In this document: one piece after another, positions 50,257-63,299 of the stretch
How the letters are laid out: each line of letters starts with the position of its first letter
Position numbering within the stretch: position 1 is the stretch's first letter
Assembly (NCBI GenBank): GCA_035236585.1
Contig: CP141132.1
Coordinates: forward strand, 55,897,880-55,961,879
Reading direction: 5' to 3'
From: Warburgia ugandensis
Lineage: Eukaryota > Streptophyta > Magnoliopsida > Canellales > Canellaceae
Length of the DNA stretch: 64,000 nt
Program-made: the position numbers and the translations under genes
The notes under the pieces: model-generated
Told to the model about the DNA's origin: nothing
Seen by the model: the letters and a program-made list of their open reading frames with translations, nothing else
Databases searched by the model: none

Positions 50257-52449
50257 GACAAGGAATGCATCAGATAACAACTTGCATTGTGTACTAATGT
50301 AGTAGAAAAAGAGTGATTACATATGTTACACATCATTATTAAGAGTAATCCTACTCAAAATTGTAAATTGTAAATTGGCAGTTGGGCATTTGTTTTAAAG
50401 ATTTAAAAGTAGAATTGATATAAGATGTGGAACAACATGGAATTATTCACAATTTGAGAATGATATATATAGTTAAACAAGTGAGAAATAGTTATCTAGA
50501 TATGAGTTGTAAAGAGGACTCATATAGACAATGCTGATGAATGTGAAAATAAATGGTACATATGAAGGTTGGAATATTTTAAGAAAAATCAGGAGACTTT
50601 GGTTTTTGTTTGAGTAAGAGTATTACCAAGAGATCAGTATAATTTTTAGAGAAAAGAATTGCAATGTAAGGTTATAAAATAAGTGTTTTAGTGGAGAATT
50701 TAGAAAATCCTTTGAAAGTATGAAGTATAGTTTATAATAGGGCATGGGATATAATTGTATAAACCTAATTATGGGTTTGGTTGACCTTTAAGCTTTCGTC
50801 TGAAAGGAATAGTTTGATTTTAAGTTAGAAACTATCATTTGACAATATAAAACTTGAGCTCAACATTTTTAATGTAGCATAAAAGATGGACTCTGAAGAT
50901 TCTTTTGGTATAAATGTCATAAAGAGCATAGTTCATGACACTTTCTTTTCAACCTTTGAGTCAAATCAAGCTGGTTCCATGGTGGTAGTGCATCCATTTC
51001 TTAAAGCTATAGCCATAGTGGATGCTCCTAAATAGGGACCAAAAGTATAGCCCTTAACACCACCTTCTACTACTCAGGAACCACATGAGAAAGCACCCAT
51101 ATTAGACCTAAAACCTTTACTAAAAAAATATAAAATATGCATTTTTAGGTCCCTTTGAAACCTTGCTTTTTATCATAGCCTTAGCTCTAAATCAAGAACA
51201 AGATGAAAAAATGCTTAATATACTTTGGAGATGCATGACAATCATAGGGTGGTCCATCTCAGACATTAAAGGAATTAGCCCCACCATTTGTATGCATCAT
51301 ATCCATTTAGAAGAGAATGTTAAAATGTCTTATGAATCACAACAGTAGCTAAACCCTCACATGAAGGAGGTAGTTAGCGTAGAGCCCTTAAGTTATTAGA
51401 CGTAGGTATCATTTACCCCATCTTTGATAGTACATGGGTCAGTCTTGTTTAGGTTATCCCTAATAAATCTGGAGTCACAATAGTTAGAAATGAGGAGAAT
51501 GAGCTAGTCCCCACTCATATGACCAATGGATGGAGAATTTATATCGACTACCCAAAACTGAACTTGGTCACTAGGAAAGACCACTTCCCTCTTCCCTTTA
51601 TAGACCAAATTCTAGAAAGGTTAGCCAATTATGAGTATTATTGTTTTTTATGTGGAAATTCTAGTTACAACAAAATCCTTATAGCATTGGAGGATCAAGA
51701 GAAGACTACCTTCACCTGCCCTTTTGGAACATTTGCCTATAGATGCATGCCCTTTGGGCTATGCAATGCACTAATGAATTTCCAACAATGTATGATGAAT
51801 TTCTTTTCAAATATGGTGGAGTGATTCATTGAGGTGTTTATGCATGATTTTTTAGTGTTTGGGTCTAATTTTGATGAATGCTTGACCCACCTAACCTTAG
51901 AGTTGGGGAGTTGTTAAGAAAATCATTTAGTTCTAAATTGAAAAAAATGCCATTTTATGATGAAATGTTGCATAGTTCTAGAGCATATAATATTACACAA
52001 TGGCATAGAGGTTGAGAAGGCCAAAGCAGAACTTATCTCCAATCTTCTCCCTCCAAGGTTAGTGAAGGAAATTCACTCATTTTTGGCCATGCTGGTTTTT
52101 ATAGATGATTTATCAAAGATTTTAGCAAAATTTTAGGCCTCTACACAATATGCTTGCAAAGGAGGCTATTTATAACTTTGATGAAAACTACATGAAGGCC
52201 TTTGAACACCATAAGGTTGAGCTCACCTTTGCACCCATCACAGGATTGTAAGACTGGAATGCCCCATTTGAAATTATATGTGATGTGTTTGACTATGTGA
52301 TCAGTGTTATTTTGGGGCAGCGTATTGCTAAACTTTCTCATGTGATTGTTATGTTAGTAAGATTCTCAATGATGCCAAACTCTACTTCACTACAGATAAA
52401 GAGTTGTTGGCTGTAGTCTTCACACTAGACAAATTATGCCCTACCTATT

Positions 52450-55122
52450 TGTAATGACCCCAATTTTTGTAATATTAAAAGCCCATAAAAAGTCCAGTTT
52501 TGAAGATAAGGGCATTTTGGTCATTTCACTAGTTTCCTTGACTAAACCCAGGAATTTGGTACTAAAAGTGGTTCCATTAGATGGGTCTCGGAAAAAGGAA
52601 TCCAATGAGACTAAAATCACCCAAAACGGAGTTAAAATGAGCAAGATATGACCCTTTGAAGTTCAGGGGCAAAACTATAAATTTCATAAAAACGACTTAA
52701 CTTGAAAAACACAGGTGCCCGTTTTGATACGGGCACCCCGTCGTCTTCAACCTCCTAGAGGTTTCTGGAACGGCGGTGTTTCAAGGAGAAACCACCGCCA
52801 TTCTAGAGGATTCCCCACCGCCATTCAAAGGCGGTTAGAACCCCTCAAGAACCCTCTTTAAAAGCTCTATAAATAGAGCTCTTGGGTGCCTCTAATGGCA
52901 GCCCAAAACCTTGGAGAAAACTCATCGCGGAGCAGTGACCAAGAGGGGAAAATGTGGAGAGAAAATCACCCACGAAGCAGGTACGCTCAAAAACTCCTCA
53001 AACCCATCTCACCCATAGTCTTAGGCTCAGTTTCCCTAGGTTTTTGCATGAAAAAACCATGGAGAATAGGACTCTAGGGAGCCACCAAGGACCCTGGGAC
53101 GTCCCCAAGGCCACATTGGTTCCTCAGGGACGAACCAGGGTATCCCAAGGATGCCCCGGTCCCCCAACGACGGAGACGGCCCGCCCCAGACGAGACGCGT
53201 CGAATGCGTCTGAGAAGAAAACCCCGCTAAAGAGGAAGACGCCTGAGAAAGTCTCCCGCGTCTGTAGACGCGCTCGCTGAGGCGTGCGCCGCAGACGCGC
53301 AGTACACTAGCGAAGTATCATTTTTTGGTTGTTAAGGAAGCCAGGGCGCATGATGCTGACGCGCAGCGCCCTAGCATTCCTCCCTTTTTGTCTTTAAGAC
53401 TCTATGTACATACAATATTAAAACTCTTATAACTTGAGATCTAGAGCTCCGATTGAGGCGCCGCAAAAGGCGTTGTGTCCGTATCGATGATGCGGACACA
53501 TTCAAACCATAAAATCCCTGATCAAGGCCCAATAAAAGTAGGACATGACCCTTAGAATAGGATGGTGGCGCGTGGCCACTAGAACTTTGGAAAACTGAGG
53601 ATACCAAGGCCCAAGTAGGACCTTAGGACATCCATAAGCATAGGGATGGACCCCTAATGCCTAAGTAATAAGACCCAACTACTCTATACCCATCAAAGAT
53701 AGGTTAAACTAACCTTGAGTCCCCAAACCATGTTCAGGAGCGTACGAGGACAAAGGGGTTAACGCGACCTAGTCAGGTAGGTGCTCTATCACTATTAGAT
53801 TCTTTTAAAAGAACTATTGATATTTGAGAACATATGTTTTAGATATATGACTTGATTTTCATGAATTAATTCAGCATGCATGTTAAATGTTTTGTACATA
53901 GACATGTTTCGTGAAAGATTGCATATACATTATGCACACATATGTTTTGTAAACAAGTGCACACATTGCATGATTTAAGTACTTGCAAAGATTGCATGTC
54001 CTTGAGGGTTGCCAAAAGACGCTGGAGTGCCAAGGGCCAGGCAGTTGTGAGGGACCCAAAGAGGACTGGTTTTGAACAGAGGTTTTTGGCTTATTTAATC
54101 GTACATGATTTGGGCTTGTGAGCTCGTGGGTGCTATGCCGAGGGGTGTGGGTTGGCCACCCAGCCTCTACCACTATTAGGTGGATGGGTACCACGCCCAA
54201 AAAAGGGCATGTCCCTGCTTCGACTGCATGTGGTACAGGGGCTACCACTGGTGTCACGGCACTGGGTCGAAGTGTCATATGCCCCATGGAGGTATATGAT
54301 CCTGTGTCCCTAGGTACCCGGGGACCACACGGCGGTGAGGTCGTGGGCATAGACCCTATGGTTTCATGGATTTATGTGCATTGCATATGGCATGATATAC
54401 GATTGGTTGACCATACCATGATAGATATCTATGAGTTGGATTCCATGAAGCATCTGATGCATATCATGATGTTATGACATATTTTTATGATTATGATGTA
54501 TGATACTTTCGACTTGGATTATGATATTTCTTTAAGTCGTCAGTATTTCGGTTTGACAGTGGCTTTTAATATCGATATTGAACGTGATTATTCGTACAAC
54601 ATGCATATGTTTTTATGAGCACATGATTTTAAAGATCGCATGCATTATAAAACTAATAGTGATAGACTCCTACTGAGTATATTATATACTCACCCAATCC
54701 TTAACATTTTTCAGACATCAACAAGTACTCAAGGACAGGATACGTCCATATATATCATGGTTCAGGGCAGCTTCACTCATAAAAAGAGGACATCTATGAT
54801 AGTGCTATGAGCAAGTGGATCCAAAAGGAAACAAAGACACATGTAAGTAAACTCTCAACCCTTTGGACATGTGTTTGTACTTAGTTACAGTTGGGCTGTG
54901 CATTGTGACTGGAAAGACCTGGGGAAAAACATTTATGATTTCTGGAGTTTTTCAAAAACTACCTTAGTTGTTGTGAAAGCAAATGACACTCGGGGTTTTC
55001 AAAATGAATTCCAAATAAAAGATTTTTCCGCTGCATTGCACTTTTTTTTTTCAAATCGGGATCCCACCTTAGGAATTTAGATTTTTCATTTAAAAATGCA
55101 TGAGAAAACCCGGGTCGTCATA
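52450..55122. mobile_element. Solo LTR, chromovirus type, nested in Athila pol
   Basis: A 2673-bp LTR beginning TGTAATGACCC and ending GGGTCGTCATA (near-inverted ends), flanked by a perfect 5-bp target duplication CTATT (52445-52449 and 55123-55127). A strong TATA motif CTCTATAAATAGAG lies at 52865-52878, so transcription would run forward. The part after it is unusually GC-rich (about 52930-53360, many CGC/GACGC motifs). No primer site or coding region is inside, so it is a solo LTR left by recombination between the two LTRs of a former element. The intact ends and duplication make it clearly younger than its host element. Confidence 0.88.
52865..52878 (+). promoter_or_regulatory. TATA box of the solo LTR
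   Basis: CTCTATAAATAGAG, a perfect match to the plant TATA consensus, 415 bp after the LTR start. Confidence 0.6.
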
Positions 55123-57635
55123 CTATTAGAGTCTAAAGTGGTAATCTACTAGGATCATGCTGCATTGAAGTACCTGTTATCTAAAAAGGATGCTAAACTT
55201 AGACTTATTTGATGGATTCTTCTACTTTAGGAATTTGACATATAAATTAGGGATAAGAAAGGTTCCAAGAATGTCATAGTAGATCACCTATCAAGATTGA
55301 TAGTAGAATCTTCTAGTGAGCCTATGCCAACAAAAGAAACTTTCCTTGATGAGAAACTCATGCTGATTTCCTAGTGGCCTTGGTATGCTAATACATTTAA
55401 TTATCTTATCACCAACAAATTGCCATCACATTGGTCAAAATAAGATATATCTGATTTCTAGCCAAGGTGAAGAACTAATAAGATGATCCTAACTTAGCCA
55501 AGGTTAAGAACTTAGGTGATGTGTCCCTGATAGAAAACATAATAAAATCATCTTCCTTTATCATGACCATATTTGTAGGAGCTATTTTAATGCTATAAAG
55601 ACCTCTATGAAGATTTTACAATGGAGTATGGAAATTAATTAGTAAGGACACCCGATCCCATAAGATCAAGGGTGGATTTCATCACCACCCCTTGGCCCAC
55701 CTAGGATAATCACCACAAGCATGTAACCCAACCTTCTAAATTAAATTAAAATTAATTAGAAGAGACCTATAGAGGCCATCACATGCTCGTAAGACCTTCT
55801 TAGAAGGAGGTGATGCATTGCCACTCTAGTATTCCCTGTCTAATTGACTGCATTGGTATTTAAACAATTAGCTCGGCCATCACATTTTGTAATTTAGATT
55901 ACCTACGGCTAGGTGAGAAGGGTATGAAGTGGTTGTTAGGTTAGGATCTAACTAGTATGCGGTGGGACAAGTCTAAAAGAGGGGAGCATTAGATTAGGTT
56001 AACCTAAAAGCGTCTCCCCGACACATATTCAAGAAAATCAAAATATTCTTGCTTATTAGCCTTAGGGATTGTTTAATTGTGTCCTTTATTTATCATTATT
56101 CGAGGCATTTAGGTTGCATCACTTAGGGTAGTTTTTTTTATAAAAAAAACCACAAAAAAAGTACTAATTTGTTGTATACAATAGTTTTTTTTATTGCATA
56201 TAAAGTTGAGAACAAAGGCCTATCAAGAAGGGGATAGATGTGATAAATTAGATGCATTGATGGATAGGATAGATAGTGTGTAAAATCAATTATTTAGGAT
56301 GATGGCTTATAGGAAAACTACTCCACAGCCTCAGTGCCATAATGACTATGTCTATTTTGAACCTCAATATCCCATTTTTTCATGGTTATCAACTCCACAT
56401 ATAATAAATATTATCAGGAGCTAGTGGATGCACCTCCTACATTCACAGAACCTAGTAATAACTACTATCCTGAGACAAATTGCCAAGACTATAATGGATG
56501 GGATACACATCATGAACAACCATGGTCTTAGGATTATCAACAATATCAAGAAGAACTAGCATGGTCCTAACCTGATCAACCCCTCCTAACCTAATCAACC
56601 CCACCAGAATTATCAAGAAAATCAGGTACAACGATCATGGTTCCAACCTGATCGATCCTTCCCTAATACTCCAATGACACATCAGCATGTCCCTTTTGAG
56701 TCAATGCCTTCATCACAAAAGAAACAAACATTAGACAAGACCCTTAGGTTATTTATGGAATCAACCAAACAATGTCAAGACCCTTAGGTTATTTATGGAA
56801 TCGACCAAACAATGTCATGAAGAATGGATTGATTCTATGCTGCATTTGTGGAAAGGGTTGGAGAATTTGAACCAAATGGGAATAATGAGGAGACTTTTAT
56901 TATTGATGATAGGATGGAAGTTTCATATGATCATTTTGGACTACAAAGTCCCCAACCATCCATACAAACCTCTAATATAAATATACTTAAGGTAGATTTA
57001 AGTCATTGTTATCATTTTGATAAAGAGACATCCATTGAGGAAGAGAATGAATTCTTAGAAACCTCCAACCCAGATCCACTCAATTTGTGTCTTGCTTATT
57101 TTTAAGAATTGGATGAAGGCACATCCATTGAGGAGGTGAAGGAATTGTTTGAGATTGTGTCATTAATGAACAGTTCTCAATGCTAGAGTAAAACCCTTGC
57201 AGAACTTGATATTCCAATTGAGCCATGTCATGTAAGATGTACTTGATTGAGACCTACAGACCTTATTTGAAAAACTATTAGATAGTAATTTAGGCCTACC
57301 TAAAATCTTACATGTGCCTACAAAATAGGAAGAGAATGAATTTATTGATGTGCTAGCTCTACATCAACTAACTATATGGTACATATTAGAAGATAATTAG
57401 GATTTAAGCCAAACCATGTCTCTATCTTTAGAAATACAAGAACAACCTTTTAAGGAAGTGCATAGTCATCTTACACTCCCATTTTAGGACAATGTAAGGG
57501 AAATGGAAGAAAAAGATAAATTGAATACAATGGTCATTTTTATCCCCAAATTTGATCAAGAAAAGGACCATTCATCTCCATATTGTCCAACAGAATTTAA
57601 ATTCATGGTAGTTCACATTGTCATAATAATACCAC

Positions 57636-57820
57636 CACCTTAATGTTTAAGGTGGAGGGCATATATTAACTACCAAGAAATTTTGAAGATGGGGGATCAT
57701 CAATGTGGACCTACTAAATTTACAATTGTGGTCGTCTATTATTCATAATGCCACCACGACCAAAATTTTTAAGGTGGAGGAAATATATTAATTACCGTGA
57801 GATTTTGAAGTGCCGCGAAA
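57636..57820 (+). repeat. Two-copy motif with hairpin in the pol-less element
   Basis: 'taat-ccaccac', 'ttaaggtggagg', 'atatatta' and 'attttgaag' occur in order twice (about 57636-57695 and 57748-57812). The first copy contains a perfect hairpin CCACCTTAA-tgt-TTAAGGTGG. Confidence 0.7.
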
Positions 57821-58156
57821 AAAAAGAAATTCATATTTCATTGTTAGGGTTAGAATTAGGTCTAGATAGTTAAGTTAGATGTAGGCTATGTTTGGTTGAA
57901 GACGTTAAACTCAGTGCTCACTGGAAGCCAACCTAGGAATTTTTAGAAAGTCTTAGTATTCTGTATTACCCATTTATCATTTAGTTGTACTATATTTCAA
58001 AACATTGAGGAAAATGTTTCTTTCAAGTTTAGGGTTGTAGAATTTCAGCAAATTCTAATTTTTTAAAGGTTTTTTTAGCTAATTTTCTTGATTTTCTAAA
58101 AAATTAAAAAAATGAATTATTAAAATTTAAATTTGTAGTTTTTAGGTCAATTCCTT

Positions 58157-58735
58157 TGTAAAGAAACCATTTTACACTAGAAACATTTGAACACCAATCA
58201 AGAGGAAAGACAGCACTACTCAAACTTTCAATATGATAACTTACTACAAATGCATCGTGTGCTCTCTAATAGAGTTTCAATGGCTTTTGGACTAACAGAG
58301 AAGAATTAACAGAAAAGCAGAACTACAAGTTAACAAAGAACTTCTATGTTTATGCTTGAGAGGCTTGTGGCATGCCTATTTATAGCTTTTAAGTCTTCAC
58401 CAACTAGCCCAATGAATTAGACTTTCAGCACACCTTCCACATGGCTATTTTAGTATGCGTCACAGGAGTGGCTGCTGAAAGCATCCTATGTTCACACAAA
58501 GGGTGGTTACTGGAAGCTTCTTGTGTTCACACAAAGGGTGGCTATTGGAAGCTTCCTGTGTTCCCACCAGGGTTACCACCCCAGACCCTGCTCCTTGGGG
58601 GCGCTGCCTTGAACCCCCGTTATTTCTTCTTGTAACCATCGTAGTCTCTAATGACCTCATCAACATTAAGTTGGTCATACCACTGTGGCACTTCTAGTGG
58701 TATCTTATTGAGGTGGGCATTATTATATACCAACA
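58157..58735 (-). mobile_element. Solo LTR, Ty1/copia type
   Basis: A 579-bp LTR with TG...CA ends, flanked by the perfect 5-bp target duplication TCCTT (58152-58156 and 58736-58740). On the minus strand it starts TGTTGGTATATAATAATGCC, a typical copia LTR start, and has a TATA box CTATAAATAGGC (plus 58374-58385) about 350 bp in. No primer site or coding sequence. It inserted into the pre-LTR tract of the Athila-like element, a few bases before its 3' LTR. Tandem-like 'ttcacacaaagggtgg' repeats (58491 and 58527) lie inside. Confidence 0.88.
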
Positions 58736-59959
58736 TCCTTCACTATGATGAGAATTAGATTTTTCAAAAGTATAGTCTAGACAACGTTATCTTATTAATG
58801 GAGTTGCAAATGATTAATTTATTGTTTTACTCATTTTTAATGTATTTTCCATAAAAGCAAAGTCTCACATCACATTTGTACACATAATTGCATATATACA
58901 GTCTAAATTGATAAGTACTTATAACTTAGAGATCCTAAAGAAATTCATTAGAGACCTATAACCTAAGTGAGCCTTAGAGCCATTCATTCTATTTGAGAGG
59001 TTATAAAAGTGTTCCAAAATTTTCTTTAGTGTGTTTAAAGAAAATTTGATCTCATCAACTTTTAAATTTGGACAATTACCTAATTATTATAGCATTATCT
59101 TTAAAATTCTGGAAGTTTATTGAATCTAATAGATTATAAAAGACCTAAAAAATGATTTAGACCAAACATAAAGCCAACCTAAAAATATTTTTACCACTAG
59201 TTAGCCAATTTGAGCCTTACATAAGCCTTTTCTTTTCTTACCCAAATTATCCTTTTACCCAAAAGTAACCCAATATAAATTATCCATTACCTATTTTCTT
59301 CAAAAGGTACAGTAAGGATTACTGAAGAAATAATTTTTAGTTGCAATAGAAGTAGAAAGTGATTGTCAAGGAAAAATAATATTATTGAAAGATATGCAAA
59401 AGTGCTAAAAAAAGAAGAAGAAGAGAAGTTAGAATTTGAAATGAAGAAAGCAAAATAATATGAAGAAATATTCACTTTAGGCAAACAAAGTAAAGAAGAA
59501 TTATCAACTTTAGTAGAAGACATCTACTTATTTTTGAAGAATTTTGAATACCCTTTATACCCTTTCTTTTGTACCCCATCTTAAACCTACGTTTTGTCCC
59601 AGTTGAAGACATATTGATTTTAGGAGAAATATAATCTTGATGAGGATATGTAAAGATAGGATTTAAAGAGTAATATTTCTAAAAGTTCAAAGATAATGGC
59701 ATCTTATCCTTTCTAAAGGGATCAAAATTAAATTCCTTAATAACTCCCATTTTTTCATGAATATATGTGAGATTAATTTTCTTTTATTGACTCTGCTCAT
59801 ATATATGTATTTAAAAGAGAGATATGATGTGAACCCTTTATCTAAGATATTCTATTTTTGAGTGTATTTCATCATGAGGATTAGGGTTAGGGCATATTTT
59901 AGATAGAGTTCAAGAGTTAGGAGTCTACTTAGAGATAAGGATCATTGTACATGTAGACT

Positions 59960-59963
<4 letters not shown>

Positions 59964-59998
<35 letters not shown>

Positions 59999-60000
59999 CA
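59964..60000. repeat. (CA)n microsatellite in LTR
   Basis: Shorter version of the 39770 tract at the same LTR position, with one CG interruption. Confidence 0.9.
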
Positions 60001-60279
60001 CTTTGATTCTTAGCTCAAGTGGAGTGTATTAAGCATATGAGTCTGAATTTGAATTTTTCATTCAATTTTATTAGTATGCTAAATTTGATAGATTTATTAA
60101 AGATAATTCTATGAGATAAAAGTAGGAGTTGACTTGAAATTTTTTTGAAAATTTTGTTGGTATATTTACTGCAAACGTAAATTAGGAGTTTAAGGGCTTA
60201 TTGCATATGCTAGATGAAATTATGAGTATGAAAGTGGCAATTTGTATCAATTTTATGATTTAATTTTTTGCATTTTTTC

Positions 60280-61385
60280 TAAGGATCTGCAACAGAGTTT
60301 TCATAAAATTAAAAATATTTCAAAAAATAAATTTTTTTAGGAATTACATTGTTTTAACATTTTAGGTAGTTTTAGGTCTATTTTTTAATTTTCTTAATAC
60401 AAAATCACTATATTTCCTGAAATTGGTACTTATTGCTATTTTTATTTTGTAGAAAATTGGAAAAGAAGGAATTTAAGGAATATCTCAATTAGGATAGCCA
60501 AAATTTTAGTTTGAGTGAATTGAATGGAGGATGCATTGTATTTTTCATTAATTGTAATTCATTTAAAAAAAGATTGTAAATAATATCGGTCAAGGGTGGA
60601 CCATCATAACCTGAAAGTGGAGGTAGAATGTAAATGGTCTCACCGTTGTTCAAGAAGATCTTATCCAAGACCTCATTTTGAGTAATCCTAACTCCTTAAA
60701 ATTCCTACATTAGGATTTGCATTATTAGAATAATTTTGCATTGTTTGGTAGTATTGTTGCATTTTAGGGTTTGCATTAGTTTATTGCTTTTAATTATATT
60801 TTAGGGCATGCTTTTCCCTTTAAGGTAATTTATATGTTGATCAAACTTTCATAGAGTGTGAAAATTAATTAGTAAGGATGCTCAACCCCATAAGATTAAG
60901 GAAGGATTTCATCACCACCTCTTGGCCACCTTGAACAATAGCCATAAATGCATAACCCAACCTTCCAAATTAATATAAAATCATTTAGAAGAGACCTATA
61001 GAGGCCATCACATGCTATAGTAACCTCTTGGAAGGAGGCTACCCTTTGCCACTATAATAGCCTTTGTCCAACTGATAGCATTGGTATTTAAATGACTAGC
61101 TCTGCCAGCATATTCTATGACTTAGACTACTTATGGCTAGCTGAGGAGGGTGTGAAGTGGTTGGTTAGGTTAGGATCGAATTGGTAAGCAGTGAGACAAG
61201 TTTGAAAGAGTGGAGGACTATTAGATTAGGTAATTTAAAAGCTTCTCCCCACACAAATTCAAGAAAATCAAAACATTTCAACTTGTTAACCTTAAGGATT
61301 GTTTGATTGTGTCCTTTCTATGTGTATTATTTTAGACATTAGGTTGCATCATTTAGTTTAATTTTCTTTAAAAAGAAAATTTAAA
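60280..61385 (+). mobile_element. Athila leader region, forward
   Basis: Matches 31610-32760 in order: 'attgttttaacattttagg', 'ggaccatcataacc', 'attaattagtaagg' and 'gagacctatagaggccatc'. The preceding LTR/primer site is not recognisable (60160-60280), and it stops before gag at a head-to-head junction with reversed leader sequence. Confidence 0.68.
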
Positions 61386-63250
61386 ATAAAATAAAACTTT
61401 TTAATTTTTTATTAAAATTTGGGAAAACTCCATTGTGAGCCCTTGACAATGGTGCAAAAACTTGTTGATTATTTTTTGCAAGAGCACGAGCTATTGTAAT
61501 ACAATTTATGTAAGCATGAGTTGATCTTAAGGAGACTTGACTTAAAGAAATTGCGGTTTAAATAAAATTTAATTTTTCACAAATTAATAAAAATTATAGG
61601 AATTGAATAACAATGGACTAAAAACCTAGATATATTAAATTAATAAAAATACAAAATTATGAATTCAAAAGATATAAAATTAAACAAAATATCAATTAAA
61701 ATTCACTTCCTTAGCTTGATCATAACAAAATTCTTCAATTCTAGCCACATCTAAGTTGATTAAACTTCAACGACTAGATTTGGATGGAGGAAAGAATTTG
61801 AGATTTGGATGGTTTAGATTATTTTTTTTATTTTTTAGATCACTCATAACATTCTCTGATGTGTCATGCATTAGATCCTATTTATGAATTTTCTTAAATT
61901 TTTTTTCTTTCAAATTGAGATACTAGAGCAATACCTCTTATTGCATTTGCAAGTGAGAGAATGTTACTAGAAAAGTAGTGGATAACTAAGAATGTCATAC
62001 ATGTCCATGTGTGTGTGACACTAGCTAGAAGTTATCTTATTCATGTTCATAATCCATGATTAATCCAGTCTCTGTTTACAATCCAAAAATATTCAGAATC
62101 CATGGAGATTTCACTAACTTTGGCCATTGATTTCATCTACTTTTTGATGAATTTTTTTAATGAAACTTGGTACCTAGCACAATTTGATTTCAATAAATTC
62201 AATTGTATGGTTAGATTTTGAATCATGATAACAGAGATTAAGATATTTAATCACAAACATAGGCTATTCACCAACCTACACAGCAGTACCTTTGAAGATT
62301 ATTTCATAAAATTAAACAAATTTGACCATTAAATTTTAACAAAATTTATATGAAGCTCTTTCTAACTCAATTAAACAATAAGCAAAGGATTAGATCATTC
62401 AAAACTCATCAAATGAACTAAACTAAAGGCACAAAACTTTAAGTAACTCAATGTTACTATTCATATGAACAGTAGTAAGTAGCTAAATTTAATTAGTTGA
62501 AGTTACAAGATTTGGAATGAAAATTGAAAATCAAACACCTCAATCTTCTTCTCCTTGATGTATTTTATCCAATGAAACACATTTCATAGATTTTTTTCAT
62601 GCATCAAAGCAGGAACTGACATGCAAAGTACCCCTATTCACCTGCCTGCGTGGCACTGTTCATCTTCTTCAACTTCCATTTTCTTTGAATTTTCAAGCTC
62701 TTTTAACTCCAACTTAGATGAGATATTTATAGACGATGGGAATTCAGTTTGAATTCAATTTTTAGTAATTTCCTTTTCCATTGTCTTTCCTTTTCTCCAA
62801 AGAATTCTAAATAAACTAAATTTCCTATTAGGAAACTATTTCCTCTCTTTTAATCCTTTTCACTTTCCATCATTAAACATAAAATCCATTAGCATTCTTA
62901 ATTCTCTTGTTCTCATGGTTTAGACTTGATTCTTGAAGATGGAATTGGAGTCCTTGCTTCTTGATTTTGATCTAGATAATCTGGATTGATCTAGGCTATC
63001 AATTTTAATCTAAGCTTGAACAGAGATTTAGGATGTTGATCGACTTGATCTAACTGCATGGATCTTAATCTACCACCTATTAAACAAAGAAAATAACCTA
63101 ATTAGTATTATACAATATTTGATTTTGCACATACTTACCTCAGATCATCATCTAACCTTGAAAATTTATTAGACTATGGTTAGATTATAGAAATTTCAAA
63201 TGATGTATTTTTCATATAAATTTTTAAATAATATCTTAAAAATATATCAA
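61386..63250 (-). mobile_element. Athila-group LTR with primer site, reverse
   Basis: Reading leftward, an LTR ends at about 61468 in the inverted U5 signature ('tgttgattattttttgcaag'). It is followed by a decayed Asp-type primer site (plus 61437-61465) and about 50 bp of leader. A minus-strand TATA (plus TATTTATAG at 62724-62732) lies about 1.26 kb from that end. The body from about 61845 differs from the other Athila LTRs, so it may be another subfamily or contain an insertion. The right border is unclear. Confidence 0.55.
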
Positions 63251-63299
63251 AAGTCATGCTAAATGAGGGTAATTTATACAATAATGGACTCTTAACAAG

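Larger units (their letters stand above)
50830..55622 (+). mobile_element. Athila-type pol fossil, interrupted by a solo LTR
   Basis: Similarity begins at the protease/RT linker (about 50830). It includes a clear RT region (51519-51824, 'KDHFPLPFIDQILERL', 'MPFGLCNA') and reaches the RNase H region at 52449. A solo LTR occupies 52450-55122. On the far side the sense resumes with the next RNase H block ('YLLSKKDAKLRLI' near 55170) and the start of integrase. At about 55622 it changes abruptly to leader sequence of another Athila copy. Both termini are missing and there are numerous breaks; old. Confidence 0.8.
55622..60160 (+). mobile_element. Pol-less Athila-like element with 3' LTR
   Basis: The leader (55622-56200) matches 32240-32760 and 60860-61380. 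Then come a decayed gag-like/linker region (56200-57830) and the family's 3' internal end (57840-58155, 'gctaattttcttgatttt'). No RT, RNase H or integrase is present. The 3' LTR begins at about 58745 (TGATGAGAATTAG) and can be followed to about 60160, with a CA tract at 59964-60000. A copia-type solo LTR (58157-58735) sits exactly before the 3' LTR. This could be a non-autonomous derivative or a deleted copy. Broken and old. Confidence 0.62.

Noticed and set aside
53883-54477. Overlapping frames of 155 and 119 codons
   Set aside because: Inside the GC-richer part of the solo LTR 52450-55122; opposite-strand overlap and no recognisable domain.
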